Assembly: GCA_937915735.1 (NCBI GenBank)
Contig: CALGGS010000070.1
Location: 1-6,079, forward strand
Direction of reading: 5' to 3'
Length of the DNA: 6,079 bases
DNA from: an uncultured Treponema sp.
Lineage (GTDB): Bacteria; Spirochaetota; Spirochaetia; Treponematales; Treponemataceae
Positions 1-6,033 of the stretch are shown here, piece after piece. The notes under the pieces were generated by a model. That model saw only the letters and a program-made list of their open reading frames with translations, made no database searches and was not told where the DNA came from. The position numbers and the translations under genes were made by a program. Numbering within the stretch: the stretch's first letter is position 1; each line of letters begins with the position of its first letter.

Positions 1-680
1 AAAATGATTCTTGAGACATTACAGCGAAGTGCAATTCCTACCGCTTTGAGCGTGTCTTTCCCTGCCGCCCAGATTGGAACTCTGTCGCGGGCTTTGCACT
101 GGATTTCTCCTGCGTCTTCTACGATGTAGAAGCGGTCGTTAGGGGTGAACTCACGCATTTTGTCTATGATTGCGTTCAGCAAAGTCGTTTTACCTGATCC
201 TGTTTCACCTCCGATGATGATGTTGCTTCGTTTCTGGATATGCTCTACCAGAAGGTCAAACTGTTCCTGTGTCATCCGGCCTCTTTCCACATAGCTTTCG
301 AGCGGAAAGACTTCTGCAGGTGGGCGACGGATAAAGAACATCGGGTTTTCTGTTGCCCGCGGCGGAAGGATTCCTTCAATTCGGATTTTCCAGTTCGGAA
401 GAACACCCTCAACAATCGGGTTGTTCGGGTCAATGGTAACTCCCAGTACGGCTGCCGAGGCATAGATGATTCTGGTCGTCGTGGCATCATCAAAGAAAAT
501 GCCAGTGAATTGCTTTCCGATTCCCATGCTCTCAACGATGAGTTCACCGCCAATTCCAATGGCAATATCTGTTACTCTTTTGTCTTCGATGAAGGGGATG
601 ACCAGATTCATATCATCTTCCAGGTTGCGTATCCATTTGTCTTGTTTAACCTGCTGTTGGAACCCGTCAATCGAAGCCAT
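1..680 (-). CDS. trbB: TrbB, VirB11-family conjugative transfer ATPase (3' end beyond the window)
   Basis: Hexameric traffic ATPase on the cytoplasmic face of the type IV secretion channel; the family powers pilus and channel assembly and substrate transfer. The 226 visible residues hold an N-terminal domain (about 1-130) with the TrbB-like stretch RIEGILPPRATENPMFFIRR, then the RecA-like domain. Walker A is GGETGSGKTT (157-166, Lys164) and the Asp box is IVEDAGEIQ (186-194). The frame stays open to base 1, and the last residues (ALRCNVSRII) are what normally precede the family's VGEVR motif, so about 90-100 residues are probably missing. The ATG start has an excellent Shine-Dalgarno, GGGGAGG (688-694), 7 bases upstream. 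It overlaps the stop of the upstream RHH gene as TAATG, suggesting translational coupling. The VirB11/TrbB family is clear; the Trb assignment rests also on gene order. Confidence 0.95.
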   Translation of the reverse strand, partial: MASIDGFQQQVKQDKWIRNLEDDMNLVIPFIEDKRVTDIAIGIGGELIVESMGIGKQFTGIFFDDATTTRIIYASAAVLGVTIDPNNPIVEGVLPNWKIRIEGILPPRATENPMFFIRRPPAEVFPLESYVERGRMTQEQFDLLVEHIQKRSNIIIGGETGSGKTTLLNAIIDKMREFTPNDRFYIVEDAGEIQCKARDRVPIWAAGKDTLKAVGIALRCNVSRII

Positions 681-1111
681 TAGTTTTCCTCCCCGGACTT
701 CTGGTATATGTCCAAAACCATTGCTTCCAGTAATCCGCCGTGCTGCTTTTTGAGCGAGAGTGTGCTGTCGTTTAAGAATTTCTGGAATTCAAGTTCAGCG
801 ACTTCATCGCTCACGCTCTGACGGTTCGGAAGCGTCTTAATCATCCTTCTTGCCATTTCCATGATGAAAACCGCAAGAAGCTCCGTCTTATTTTCCAGGA
901 AACGCAGTTTCTGCTTGCTGTCGTTCAGCGAAGCGTAGATAAGCTGTGCGTCCGAGATTTCGTTGTTAAGGTAGTCCATACAGGCAATGCGGACGATTTC
1001 AGAAAATGTCGTGTTCTTTTCCGTTGCCTTCATTTCGATAAGCTCTACAAGTCGAGGAGTGAAGCGGACATTTTTCGTATGGTCGTGTTTTGCAAGTTCG
1101 TCTTTTTCCAT
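680..1111 (-). CDS. Ribbon-helix-helix (CopG-like) protein between traG and trbB
   Basis: A 143-residue protein with an N-terminal RHH fold: a basic lead (KHDHTKN), a strand around NVRFTP (14-19), helix A about 20-32 and helix B about 35-50 (TTFSEIVRIACMDYLNN). RHH proteins bind DNA as dimers through the paired strands. The remaining ~90 residues look largely helical and charged (about 55-95 and 102-138), much longer than a minimal CopG, so oligomerisation or partner binding is plausible. A CopG-family gene sits at this place, between traG and trbB, in Tn4371-type conjugative elements. A role as transfer-operon regulator or relaxosome accessory is inference. The ATG has AAGGA (1118-1122) 6 bases upstream, overlapping the traG stop; the gap to traG is 9 bases. 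Its own stop overlaps the trbB start by one base. Confidence 0.88.
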   Translation of the reverse strand: MEKDELAKHDHTKNVRFTPRLVELIEMKATEKNTTFSEIVRIACMDYLNNEISDAQLIYASLNDSKQKLRFLENKTELLAVFIMEMARRMIKTLPNRQSVSDEVAELEFQKFLNDSTLSLKKQHGGLLEAMVLDIYQKSGEEN

Positions 1112-1120
1112 TTGTTTTCC

Positions 1121-3238
1121 TTATGCTGTTTCTGTTCCGAACGGGTCATAATTCGCCGGGACAAGGCGCGATATGCTCACGCTCTCGACTTCTTTGATTG
1201 TTTTTGCAATCGGACTTTCGTCCTTGTGCTTGATTTTGTTGCTCGGAAGAGACTTCATCTGACGGCGAATCCAGTCCATGCTTGGGATTTCGAGGAATGC
1301 CTTGTTTTTGAAGCGAGGGTCTTCGTAGTAAACGACCTTCTTTCCCTTGTACGGCGGCATTTCCTGGTTCATGATTATTGCCCTGCTGAATTCCAGCTTC
1401 ATAAGCTCGTCAGGATTTATGAGCGTTGTGCTTGTCTCCTGACTTGAGCGGGAGTAGCTTGAGAATCCTGCCTGAAACTTCGAACCGCTTGCACTGATGT
1501 TATCCAGAAGGACGGAGCGGTTTCCGATTGATTCAGAGAAAGTCCGTGCGTCTTTGATTGAGCCTGGTGCGTAGAGGATGATTGTCTTACAGTGGTCGAG
1601 GAATGGGTGGTTTTCACCGTAGACATCGACAATCTGATTGAGTGCCTGACAGACAATAAAGAAAGTGACCCCATAACCTGCCAAAATTCCAGCATTTAAC
1701 GCGATGTCAGGAAAAAATCCTAGGACGGGGAATTCGTCGAGAAGGAAGAGGCACGGAATCTTTAGCTTCACTTCGTTTGCGTTTGTCTCGCCCGCACTGA
1801 ATTTTTTGATCATGAATGTGATAATCATTCTGAAGACAGGGCTTATTCGCTTTATATGGTTGTACGGCACGATGAGGTACAGGCTGATTCCGTTCTTTGA
1901 GTTGATGAAATCATCCACGCTGAAATCAGAGTATGCCGTTGCTTGAGCAAGAAGCGGATCCTGAAAAAGCGAGATTTTGCTGAATACAGTAGAGTAGGTG
2001 GAAGCCCGCTCTTTCGGAGTCTGAATCTTGCTTCTGTTCGCAGCCTCAACAATCAGCTGATGGATCTTTTCGTTTCCGTGGTCAGAGTTGATAAGCTCTT
2101 CGAGCATCTTGGCTCCCGGTCCGCCGTTTTCTCCGTTCTGATTCTGCGGATTTGCGTTTGGTGCTCCGGCTTTTTTCTCATCATCGTTTGTTGCGCTTGA
2201 GAAAATATGAAGGACTGTCGCAAGGTTCTTTTCTTTCCACGGAATTGATTTACAGAAACGGACATGAAGCACGACCCCGGAGAAAATATCGCGTGCCGTG
2301 TTGTTGAAATACTGGGTTGCTCCGTCAGCGGCGGCCTTCGCAGTGTCTCCGCCGAAGAAGATTTCTCCGATACTGTCCGCCCAGCTAAAAGCCTCGCTCG
2401 GGGAATCAGGGATTTCCCAAATCGGATTGTAATGGGCTGTATTGTCGTTCGGGTCGAGAGGACGAAACGGGATTACCTTGCTGAATTTTGAGCGGTAGCC
2501 CGCAGTCGCAGCCCAGTTCTCGCCTTTCGGATCAAAGATAACCATTGAGCCTCGCCCTTTTATAACTTTCTTGTGTGATTTCTTGTCGTAAGCCTTGTAC
2601 GGAATGCCGTAGTTCAGACAGGTCGGAATTACGGTTGAAACGCCTTTCCCGCTTCTTGTAGGAGCAATCATCAGCGTGTTTGTTCTTCCCGAATGACAGA
2701 CAAGAGGTGCAGGCTTTTTGCAATGGAGTGTAAGGGCTGCCTTCTCGACATCAATCTTGTAGGGAATCTTAGCTTCGGCAAGTTCTCCGCAGACTACTCC
2801 GTGACGCTGGAGCATACCGAAGTTTTTTAAATCCTTTCGTGTCGCATAGCGTGCAGTTCCATGAATGTGCTGGTTTTTCTGATGGCAACTTAAGAGGATG
2901 CTTGTGATTACGAAAGTCAGTGCCGCAAGCGAAAGCCAGATGAAGGTAGCAGGAATTGCCTGAAAAAAGTAGTACGAATATGTGTCATTGAACGCGAACT
3001 TCATCATCCCGATGAGGAACACGAGCGGATTGTAGAGCCTGTATCCGTTTTTGAAGATGAAGGCAGGCTTTCCGACTACGCGCGGGTCGTAGTTCATGAG
3101 AGGTGCAAATTTCTGTGTCGTGATTATAAGCCCTGTGATTACAAGGCAGATTGGAACAACCCAGTTGAGCAGCGCAAGCCATCTGAATGTGTGCGAGCTG
3201 TCCGGGTCAAGTCTAGAAAATTCTTCCTTTTCTTTCAA
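1121..3238 (-). CDS. traG: TraG/VirD4-type type IV coupling protein
   Basis: Inner-membrane DNA-pumping ATPase that links the relaxase-DNA complex to the mating channel. The 705 residues fit the family (about 600-750). Membrane segments lie at about 20-41 and 94-117, enclosing a periplasmic loop, as in VirD4/TraG. The cytoplasmic part has Walker A APTRSGKGVSTVIPT (192-206, Lys198), the TraG-type FDPKGENWAATAGYRS (235-250) and Walker B CLFLLDEFPVLG (496-507, Asp501-Glu502). QALNQI (531-536) follows in the usual place of the family's conserved Gln motif. Residues about 350-377, rich in Asn, Gly, Pro and Gln, are a low-complexity insert between the two nucleotide-binding motifs, likely a flexible loop in the all-alpha domain. 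The start is TTG: a frame stop (3248-3250) lies 12 bases upstream, AAGGA (3245-3249) is 6 bases before the TTG, and the next ATG would delete the first membrane segment. It is the first gene of the leftward operon. Confidence 0.96.
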   Translation of the reverse strand: MKEKEEFSRLDPDSSHTFRWLALLNWVVPICLVITGLIITTQKFAPLMNYDPRVVGKPAFIFKNGYRLYNPLVFLIGMMKFAFNDTYSYYFFQAIPATFIWLSLAALTFVITSILLSCHQKNQHIHGTARYATRKDLKNFGMLQRHGVVCGELAEAKIPYKIDVEKAALTLHCKKPAPLVCHSGRTNTLMIAPTRSGKGVSTVIPTCLNYGIPYKAYDKKSHKKVIKGRGSMVIFDPKGENWAATAGYRSKFSKVIPFRPLDPNDNTAHYNPIWEIPDSPSEAFSWADSIGEIFFGGDTAKAAADGATQYFNNTARDIFSGVVLHVRFCKSIPWKEKNLATVLHIFSSATNDDEKKAGAPNANPQNQNGENGGPGAKMLEELINSDHGNEKIHQLIVEAANRSKIQTPKERASTYSTVFSKISLFQDPLLAQATAYSDFSVDDFINSKNGISLYLIVPYNHIKRISPVFRMIITFMIKKFSAGETNANEVKLKIPCLFLLDEFPVLGFFPDIALNAGILAGYGVTFFIVCQALNQIVDVYGENHPFLDHCKTIILYAPGSIKDARTFSESIGNRSVLLDNISASGSKFQAGFSSYSRSSQETSTTLINPDELMKLEFSRAIIMNQEMPPYKGKKVVYYEDPRFKNKAFLEIPSMDWIRRQMKSLPSNKIKHKDESPIAKTIKEVESVSISRLVPANYDPFGTETA

Positions 3239-3282
3239 AACAAATCCTTACCTGGGCAGGCAAGATTTTTGTTTATGAAAGG

Positions 3283-3311
3283 AGTATATGAGATTTTGAA
3301 AAATATTTCAA
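3283..3311 (-). promoter_or_regulatory. Predicted sigma70-type promoter of the traG-RHH-trbB operon
   Basis: On the minus strand, TTGAAA (3306-3311) and TATACT (3283-3288) are separated by exactly 17 bases. Each matches 5 of 6 consensus positions. Transcription would start near 3276, giving a leader of about 38 bases before the traG TTG. The -35 box lies in an imperfect palindrome, TTGAAAAATATTTCAA (3296-3311, plus strand), which could be an operator but may be chance in AT-rich DNA. A short perfect inverted repeat (TCTTAG-AA-CTAAGA, 3327-3340) lies just upstream. Confidence 0.65.
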
Positions 3312-3339
3312 TTAGTACATAATTTATCTTAGAACTAAG

Positions 3340-3380
3340 AAAAAAAACGACTATTTTGGAGTCAGACTCCAAAATAGTCG
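3340..3380 (-). terminator. Rho-independent terminator of the ATPase gene
   Basis: Read on the minus strand, the 33-base palindrome at 3348-3380 begins 7 bases after the ATPase stop codon and is followed at once by eight T's (3340-3347). A long perfect stem plus a U-tract is the classic intrinsic terminator. It acts only leftward, since no T-run follows on the plus strand, and it separates the ATPase transcript from the downstream traG operon, which then has its own promoter. Confidence 0.85.
3348..3380. repeat. Perfect 33-base palindrome, left copy of a pair flanking the ATPase gene
   Basis: Arms CGACTATTTTGGAGTC and GACTCCAAAATAGTCG are perfect reverse complements of 16 bases around a single central A (3364). 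It is the sister of the palindrome at 4623-4661: aligned over 33 bases, 29 are identical. One difference is a paired swap (T-A at positions 7/27 here, A-T in the other copy) that preserves symmetry. A stem this long and AT-rich is more than a terminator needs, so a protein-binding or mobility role is possible. Confidence 0.95.
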
Positions 3381-3387
3381 GAAAGAA

Positions 3388-4605
3388 TTAGATGTATTCA
3401 ATCGGTAGGGAAACTACATCATCGCTTAAATACTTTGGTTTATCACATTGGCATATAATACAGCCTTGACCTACAGAAGTGCCAGCAATTTTTGAGAGTA
3501 CTGGAAAATGCTTTGCCATTTCAATTCCTGGGCGAGCCGATTTTTTTATTTCAATAGGGTAAAGGGTATTATCTTTTTCAATGACTAAATCTATTTCTCT
3601 TTTGTCCTTGTCGCGGTAAAAATAAATTTTTTCTGTTTCATGCCCGGCATTGTAGTAAGATTTGATTATCTCGCTGACAACGAAGTTTTCAAAAAGTCCA
3701 CCTGCCATAGCTCCATTCATTGCGACTTGGGAAGAAGTCCAGCCAACAAGGAAGCAAACTAAGCCTGTGTCCATAAAGTATATCTTTGGAGTTTTTACAG
3801 CCCTATTTGAAACATTCTTTTCATAAGGTTGTAAAAGTCTGATTACGCCGGAAGATTCCAGTATGCTTGTCCATTCTGCAATAGTTTTACTTGTGACACC
3901 AACATCACGGGCGAGACTATCTGCATTAAACAGTTCCCCGACACGAGCGGCTATGCATTGCATGAAGTTGTGGAATTTAACGAGATTTTTTGTGTTTATA
4001 ATGTCAGCCACATCCCGGTCAAGATAAGTGCGGATATAAGACCGATAAAACGGTTCCCATTCGATAGATGCATCTGCTAGTTCAGGCATACTTCCCCGCC
4101 AGATATGATTCCACAGGTTTTCGTATGGTATTACTGATTTCTTGCGCATTTCTATATAGTCTGTTGTTGGGAGAAATTCAGTATTAAAGTCAATGTTGAA
4201 TTTTTCTCGAAGAGAAAGAGCTGCCATATTGATGATGCAGACTCGGCCAGCCAAAGAATCTGCAGCTTTGCTCAACAACTTGTAACTTTGTGAACCTGTA
4301 AGAATAATTTGTCCTTTTTCTTTTGAATTGTCAGCAAGGAGTTTTATCTGGAGAAACAAATCAGGGGCACGCTGTACTTCATCAACAATGACAGGAAGAG
4401 GATGGTTCTTAAAAAATAGCGCGGGGTCATTTTGAGCGAGAGATAGCTCCGTTAAATCGTCAAGGGTTACATATTCATATTCGGGAAGTAGTTTTTCTTT
4501 CAGTAAGGTTGATTTTCCAACCTGACGAGAACCGGTAATCAGAAGCACTCGGAATTGATTTTTCATTCTGCTCAGATATGGCAGTATATGACGATTGATA
4601 TACAT
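3388..4605 (-). CDS. AAA_14/DUF4143-type ATPase with PD-(D/E)XK-like C-terminal part
   Basis: A 405-residue member of the abundant prokaryotic AAA_14-DUF4143 family, whose cellular role is largely unknown. The N-terminal P-loop domain has Walker A GSRQVGKST (25-33, Lys31), Walker B PVIVDEVQRAPDL (71-83, Asp75-Glu76), a sensor-like ILTGSQ (101-106) and LAGR (118-121, possible arginine finger). A winged-helix-like stretch is at about 223-256 (LARDVGVTSKTIAEW). The DUF4143 part shows a nuclease-fold pattern: Glu306 in GGLFENFV, REIDLVI (Asp339) and PIEIKKS (Glu352, Lys354), matching E...D...ExK; whether it cuts DNA is unknown. The frame is open back to 4650, but AAAGGGGG (4610-4617) sits just before the ATG at 4605 and the longer form would read into the palindrome and upstream of the predicted transcription start. 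The gene looks more AT-rich than traG, consistent with separate acquisition. It is a one-gene unit with its own promoter and terminator. Confidence 0.92.
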   Translation of the reverse strand: MYINRHILPYLSRMKNQFRVLLITGSRQVGKSTLLKEKLLPEYEYVTLDDLTELSLAQNDPALFFKNHPLPVIVDEVQRAPDLFLQIKLLADNSKEKGQIILTGSQSYKLLSKAADSLAGRVCIINMAALSLREKFNIDFNTEFLPTTDYIEMRKKSVIPYENLWNHIWRGSMPELADASIEWEPFYRSYIRTYLDRDVADIINTKNLVKFHNFMQCIAARVGELFNADSLARDVGVTSKTIAEWTSILESSGVIRLLQPYEKNVSNRAVKTPKIYFMDTGLVCFLVGWTSSQVAMNGAMAGGLFENFVVSEIIKSYYNAGHETEKIYFYRDKDKREIDLVIEKDNTLYPIEIKKSARPGIEMAKHFPVLSKIAGTSVGQGCIICQCDKPKYLSDDVVSLPIEYI

Positions 4606-4622
4606 ATAGCCCCCTTTAAGTA

Positions 4623-4661
4623 TTTCGACTAATTTGGAGTCTAACTCCAAATTAGTCGAAA
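4623..4661. repeat. Palindrome overlapping the ATPase promoter, right copy of the pair
   Basis: Eighteen-base perfect arms (TTTCGACTAATTTGGAGT and its reverse complement) flank a 3-base centre, CTA (4641-4643). The core CGACTAATTTGGAGTC (4626-4641) repeats that of the copy at 3348-3380 with one base changed in each arm, in a way that keeps pairing. It lies between the ATPase and the divergent 76-residue RHH gene, about 18 bases before the ATPase ATG. On the minus strand there is no T-run after it, so it is not a terminator; its overlap with promoter boxes suggests an operator. Confidence 0.95.
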
Positions 4662-4666
4662 GTCAA
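4638..4666 (-). promoter_or_regulatory. Predicted ATPase promoter inside the palindrome
   Basis: On the minus strand TTGACT (4661-4666, 5 of 6 consensus) is followed after exactly 17 bases by TAGACT (4638-4643, 4 of 6). The 17-base spacer is one arm of the palindrome, and the -10 box covers its centre. Transcription would start near 4631, leaving a leader of about 26 bases. A protein bound to the palindrome would block RNA polymerase. The weak -10 box makes this a moderate call. Confidence 0.5.
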
Positions 4667-4700
4667 TTGTTTTTTTGAATTCACTGTCTCGAATATATCG

Positions 4701-4730
4701 TTGGTCAAATCAAGTTTTTTGAGGTATTAT
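4701..4730 (+). promoter_or_regulatory. Possible promoter of the 76-residue RHH gene
   Basis: TATTAT (4725-4730, 5 of 6) is a good -10 box; TTGGTC (4701-4706) 18 bases upstream is a poor -35 (TTG only). Transcription from it would begin at about the ATG at 4737, giving a leaderless or nearly leaderless mRNA. That conflicts with using the GAGG at 4721-4724 as a ribosome site, so either the promoter lies further upstream or the message is leaderless. Confidence 0.3.
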
Positions 4731-4736
4731 ATAAAT

Positions 4737-4967
4737 ATGAATGATCATAACTGGGGCGGAGCCAGAAAAGGGGCCGGACGAAAAGTTACTGGCAGAAATT
4801 CAACCACAATTACAATTACTCTTACGAAAGAACAGGCAGATATGTTACGGCTTTTTGCATCTGAGGAAAACAAGACCGTCAGTAAATTCATAGTTGATAA
4901 ATTGCACCTTCCTAAAACTCAGATAAATAAATATGAGAAAAAAACTCCACAAGAAAAGTCAAAATAA
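4737..4967 (+). CDS. Small GGARKGAGRK-type ribbon-helix-helix protein
   Basis: A 76-residue basic protein. It opens with NWGGARKGAGRK (residues 5-16), a Gly/Arg/Lys motif seen at the N-terminus of many small plasmid and phage proteins. An RHH-like pattern follows: strand TTITITLT (about 22-29), helix EQADMLRLFASEE and helix VSKFIVDKLHL (about 47-57). The tail (about 58-76) is Lys-rich and polar. It probably binds DNA as a dimer. The ATG at 4737 is chosen over a TTG at 4701 in the same frame, because the latter would add MVKSSFLRYYIN-like residues before the conserved motif; GAGG (4721-4724) is rather far away (12 bases). It is divergent from the ATPase, with the promoter palindrome between them, so it is a candidate regulator of that gene (inference). 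Confidence 0.8.
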   Translation: MNDHNWGGARKGAGRKVTGRNSTTITITLTKEQADMLRLFASEENKTVSKFIVDKLHLPKTQINKYEKKTPQEKSK

Positions 4968-5005
4968 ATGAAAAGGTGTCTTTCTGCATTATCTTGAATA
5001 TCTCA

Positions 5006-5034
5006 TTGACTTATTCAAAAACCGACATTATATT
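5006..5034 (+). promoter_or_regulatory. Predicted strong sigma70-type promoter of the rightward gene row
   Basis: TTGACT (5006-5011) and TATATT (5029-5034) each match 5 of 6 consensus positions, with the ideal 17-base spacing. Transcription would start near 5041, leaving a leader of about 38 bases that carries the AAGGAG site of the next gene. No terminator was seen between the upstream RHH gene (ending 4967) and this promoter, so read-through is possible. Confidence 0.7.
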
Positions 5035-5079
5035 ATAGGCATAAACACATAAAAATCCCGAATAGGGTAAGGAGTGCCT

Positions 5080-5382
5080 ATGACAATGGACGAATTCAAA
5101 AAGGATTATCCGAATCTTGCGTTTATAAAATCGAAGATACGGATAGAAGAGCAGGGCGGAATGAAAGATGAGAACTTCATCTTTGACGATGATACGCCGA
5201 CTCTCGTGAAAAATGCCACAACGGTAATGCCACTGAGCATTACGGACTTTCCCGGTGTCCTTAAATCAATGACCGCGATGGAAGCAGGTGTTTGGGCGGT
5301 GACTAAATGCCAGGAACAAGGATGGGAAATTACCAGAGACAACATAGAATCTTGTCTTTCAAATCTTGAAATGGATTTTTAG
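5080..5382 (+). CDS. Acidic 100-residue protein, function unknown
   Basis: I do not recognise this protein. It has no signal peptide or membrane segment, so it is probably cytoplasmic. The first part mixes charges (MDEFKKDYPNL, then KSKIRIEEQGG), the middle has an acidic run FIFDDDTP (33-40), and the C-terminal half (about 61-98) looks helical, with a Trp-containing stretch AGVWAVTKCQEQGWEI (69-84). The start is placed at ATG 5080 because AAGGAG (5069-5074) lies 5 bases before it. A GTG at 5074 is itself within that site, and an ATG at 5086 is possible but less well spaced. It is first in a rightward row, 18 bases before the lipoprotein gene, behind a strong predicted promoter. Co-transcription suggests, but does not prove, a shared role. 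Confidence 0.8.
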   Translation: MTMDEFKKDYPNLAFIKSKIRIEEQGGMKDENFIFDDDTPTLVKNATTVMPLSITDFPGVLKSMTAMEAGVWAVTKCQEQGWEITRDNIESCLSNLEMDF

Positions 5383-5400
5383 GGAAGGGGAGTGAAGCGT

Positions 5401-6030
5401 ATGAAAAAATCATTTACGATAGCTTTTGTGGTCGTTCTGGTTTCGCTGACTTCTTGTGCAACAGCGAAAGGAATTTTCGGAAGGGATTACACAGTTCCAG
5501 TAACAGAATCTCTTGAAACAGTGCAGGGAAGGGCAGAGTCGGAAATCAGAGACGGCTCATATCTCAGAAAGTTCAGCACGGTGGATAAGATGAACAGACA
5601 TCATGAGGTAATATTCCTTGATGAGCAGTACATTTCGATTGACGGTGAGCTTTATGCTTTCAAGTTCAATAATCTGATGTACTACGGTCTTGCTCTCAAT
5701 TTAGGATCAGACAGAACCGTGACTTTGGATGGAACGGACAAGGTTCTTGGAATCCAGGGGTATGCGACTTCTGTGAAAAATCCTGAGCTGACAATCGGAT
5801 TTATCTTTGCGCGGAAACTTTTTGCACAGCCGGGTTACAGCAGTATGTACGAAGCAACCAAAATTGGCGGAGTTTCGTTCTATGCACCGAATGTAGATGA
5901 CGGATATGTGGACGATTTCGGCAAATGGCACAGATACACATACTTCGATTACTTCGACAGTATATTCAAGACAACCAAACAGGATGTTCGGACTGAAATG
6001 TACCAGGCAATCCAGCTTGAAAGGTCGTAG
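5401..6030 (+). CDS. Predicted lipoprotein, function unknown
   Basis: The N-terminus is a clear lipoprotein signal: basic MKK, hydrophobic FTIAFVVVLV and lipobox LTSC (16-19), so Cys19 would be acylated and the protein anchored in a membrane. The mature part (about 190 residues) is polar and rich in aromatic residues, with alternating strand-like patterns such as HEVIFLDEQYISIDGELYAF (68-87) and GLALNL (96-101), and a Tyr/Asp-rich end (YVDDFGKWHRYTYFDYFD, 169-186). It may be a small beta-rich domain; I recognise no family. The ATG at 5401 is chosen over GTG 5392 because AGGGGAG (5386-5392) is 8 bases before it and it gives a normal signal peptide. It is followed after 3 bases by another gene. 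An element-encoded lipoprotein could serve surface exclusion, mating-pair contact or envelope stress, but nothing here decides. Confidence 0.88.
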   Translation: MKKSFTIAFVVVLVSLTSCATAKGIFGRDYTVPVTESLETVQGRAESEIRDGSYLRKFSTVDKMNRHHEVIFLDEQYISIDGELYAFKFNNLMYYGLALNLGSDRTVTLDGTDKVLGIQGYATSVKNPELTIGFIFARKLFAQPGYSSMYEATKIGGVSFYAPNVDDGYVDDFGKWHRYTYFDYFDSIFKTTKQDVRTEMYQAIQLERS

Positions 6031-6033
6031 ATT

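Noticed and set aside
240..683. Plus-strand open frame of 147 codons opposite trbB
   Set aside because: It lies wholly antisense to the well-supported trbB frame and shows no domain or coherent protein pattern.
1079..2491. Several open frames of 75-122 codons opposite or out of frame with traG
   Set aside because: They are shadows of the intact 705-residue coupling-protein frame; compositions are Cys/Arg/Ser-rich and unlike real proteins.
4606..4650. A 15-residue N-terminal extension of the ATPase
   Set aside because: It would be encoded within the palindrome and partly upstream of the predicted transcription start, whereas a strong ribosome site precedes the ATG at 4605.
3348..4661. The ATPase unit as an insertion sequence
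   Set aside because: There is no transposase, the ends are each self-palindromic instead of ordinary terminal inverted repeats, and no target-site duplication is visible in the flanks.
4623..4676. Right palindrome as a plus-strand terminator, because seven T's follow at 4670-4676
   Set aside because: The T-run begins 8 bases after the stem, too far for an intrinsic terminator, and no plus-strand gene ends upstream of it.
4968..5005. A terminator after the 76-residue RHH gene
   Set aside because: I found no GC-rich stem followed by a T-run here.
5106..5345. Minus-strand open frame of 79 codons
   Set aside because: It is antisense to the acidic 100-residue gene, which has a good promoter and ribosome site; the reverse frame has none that I can see.
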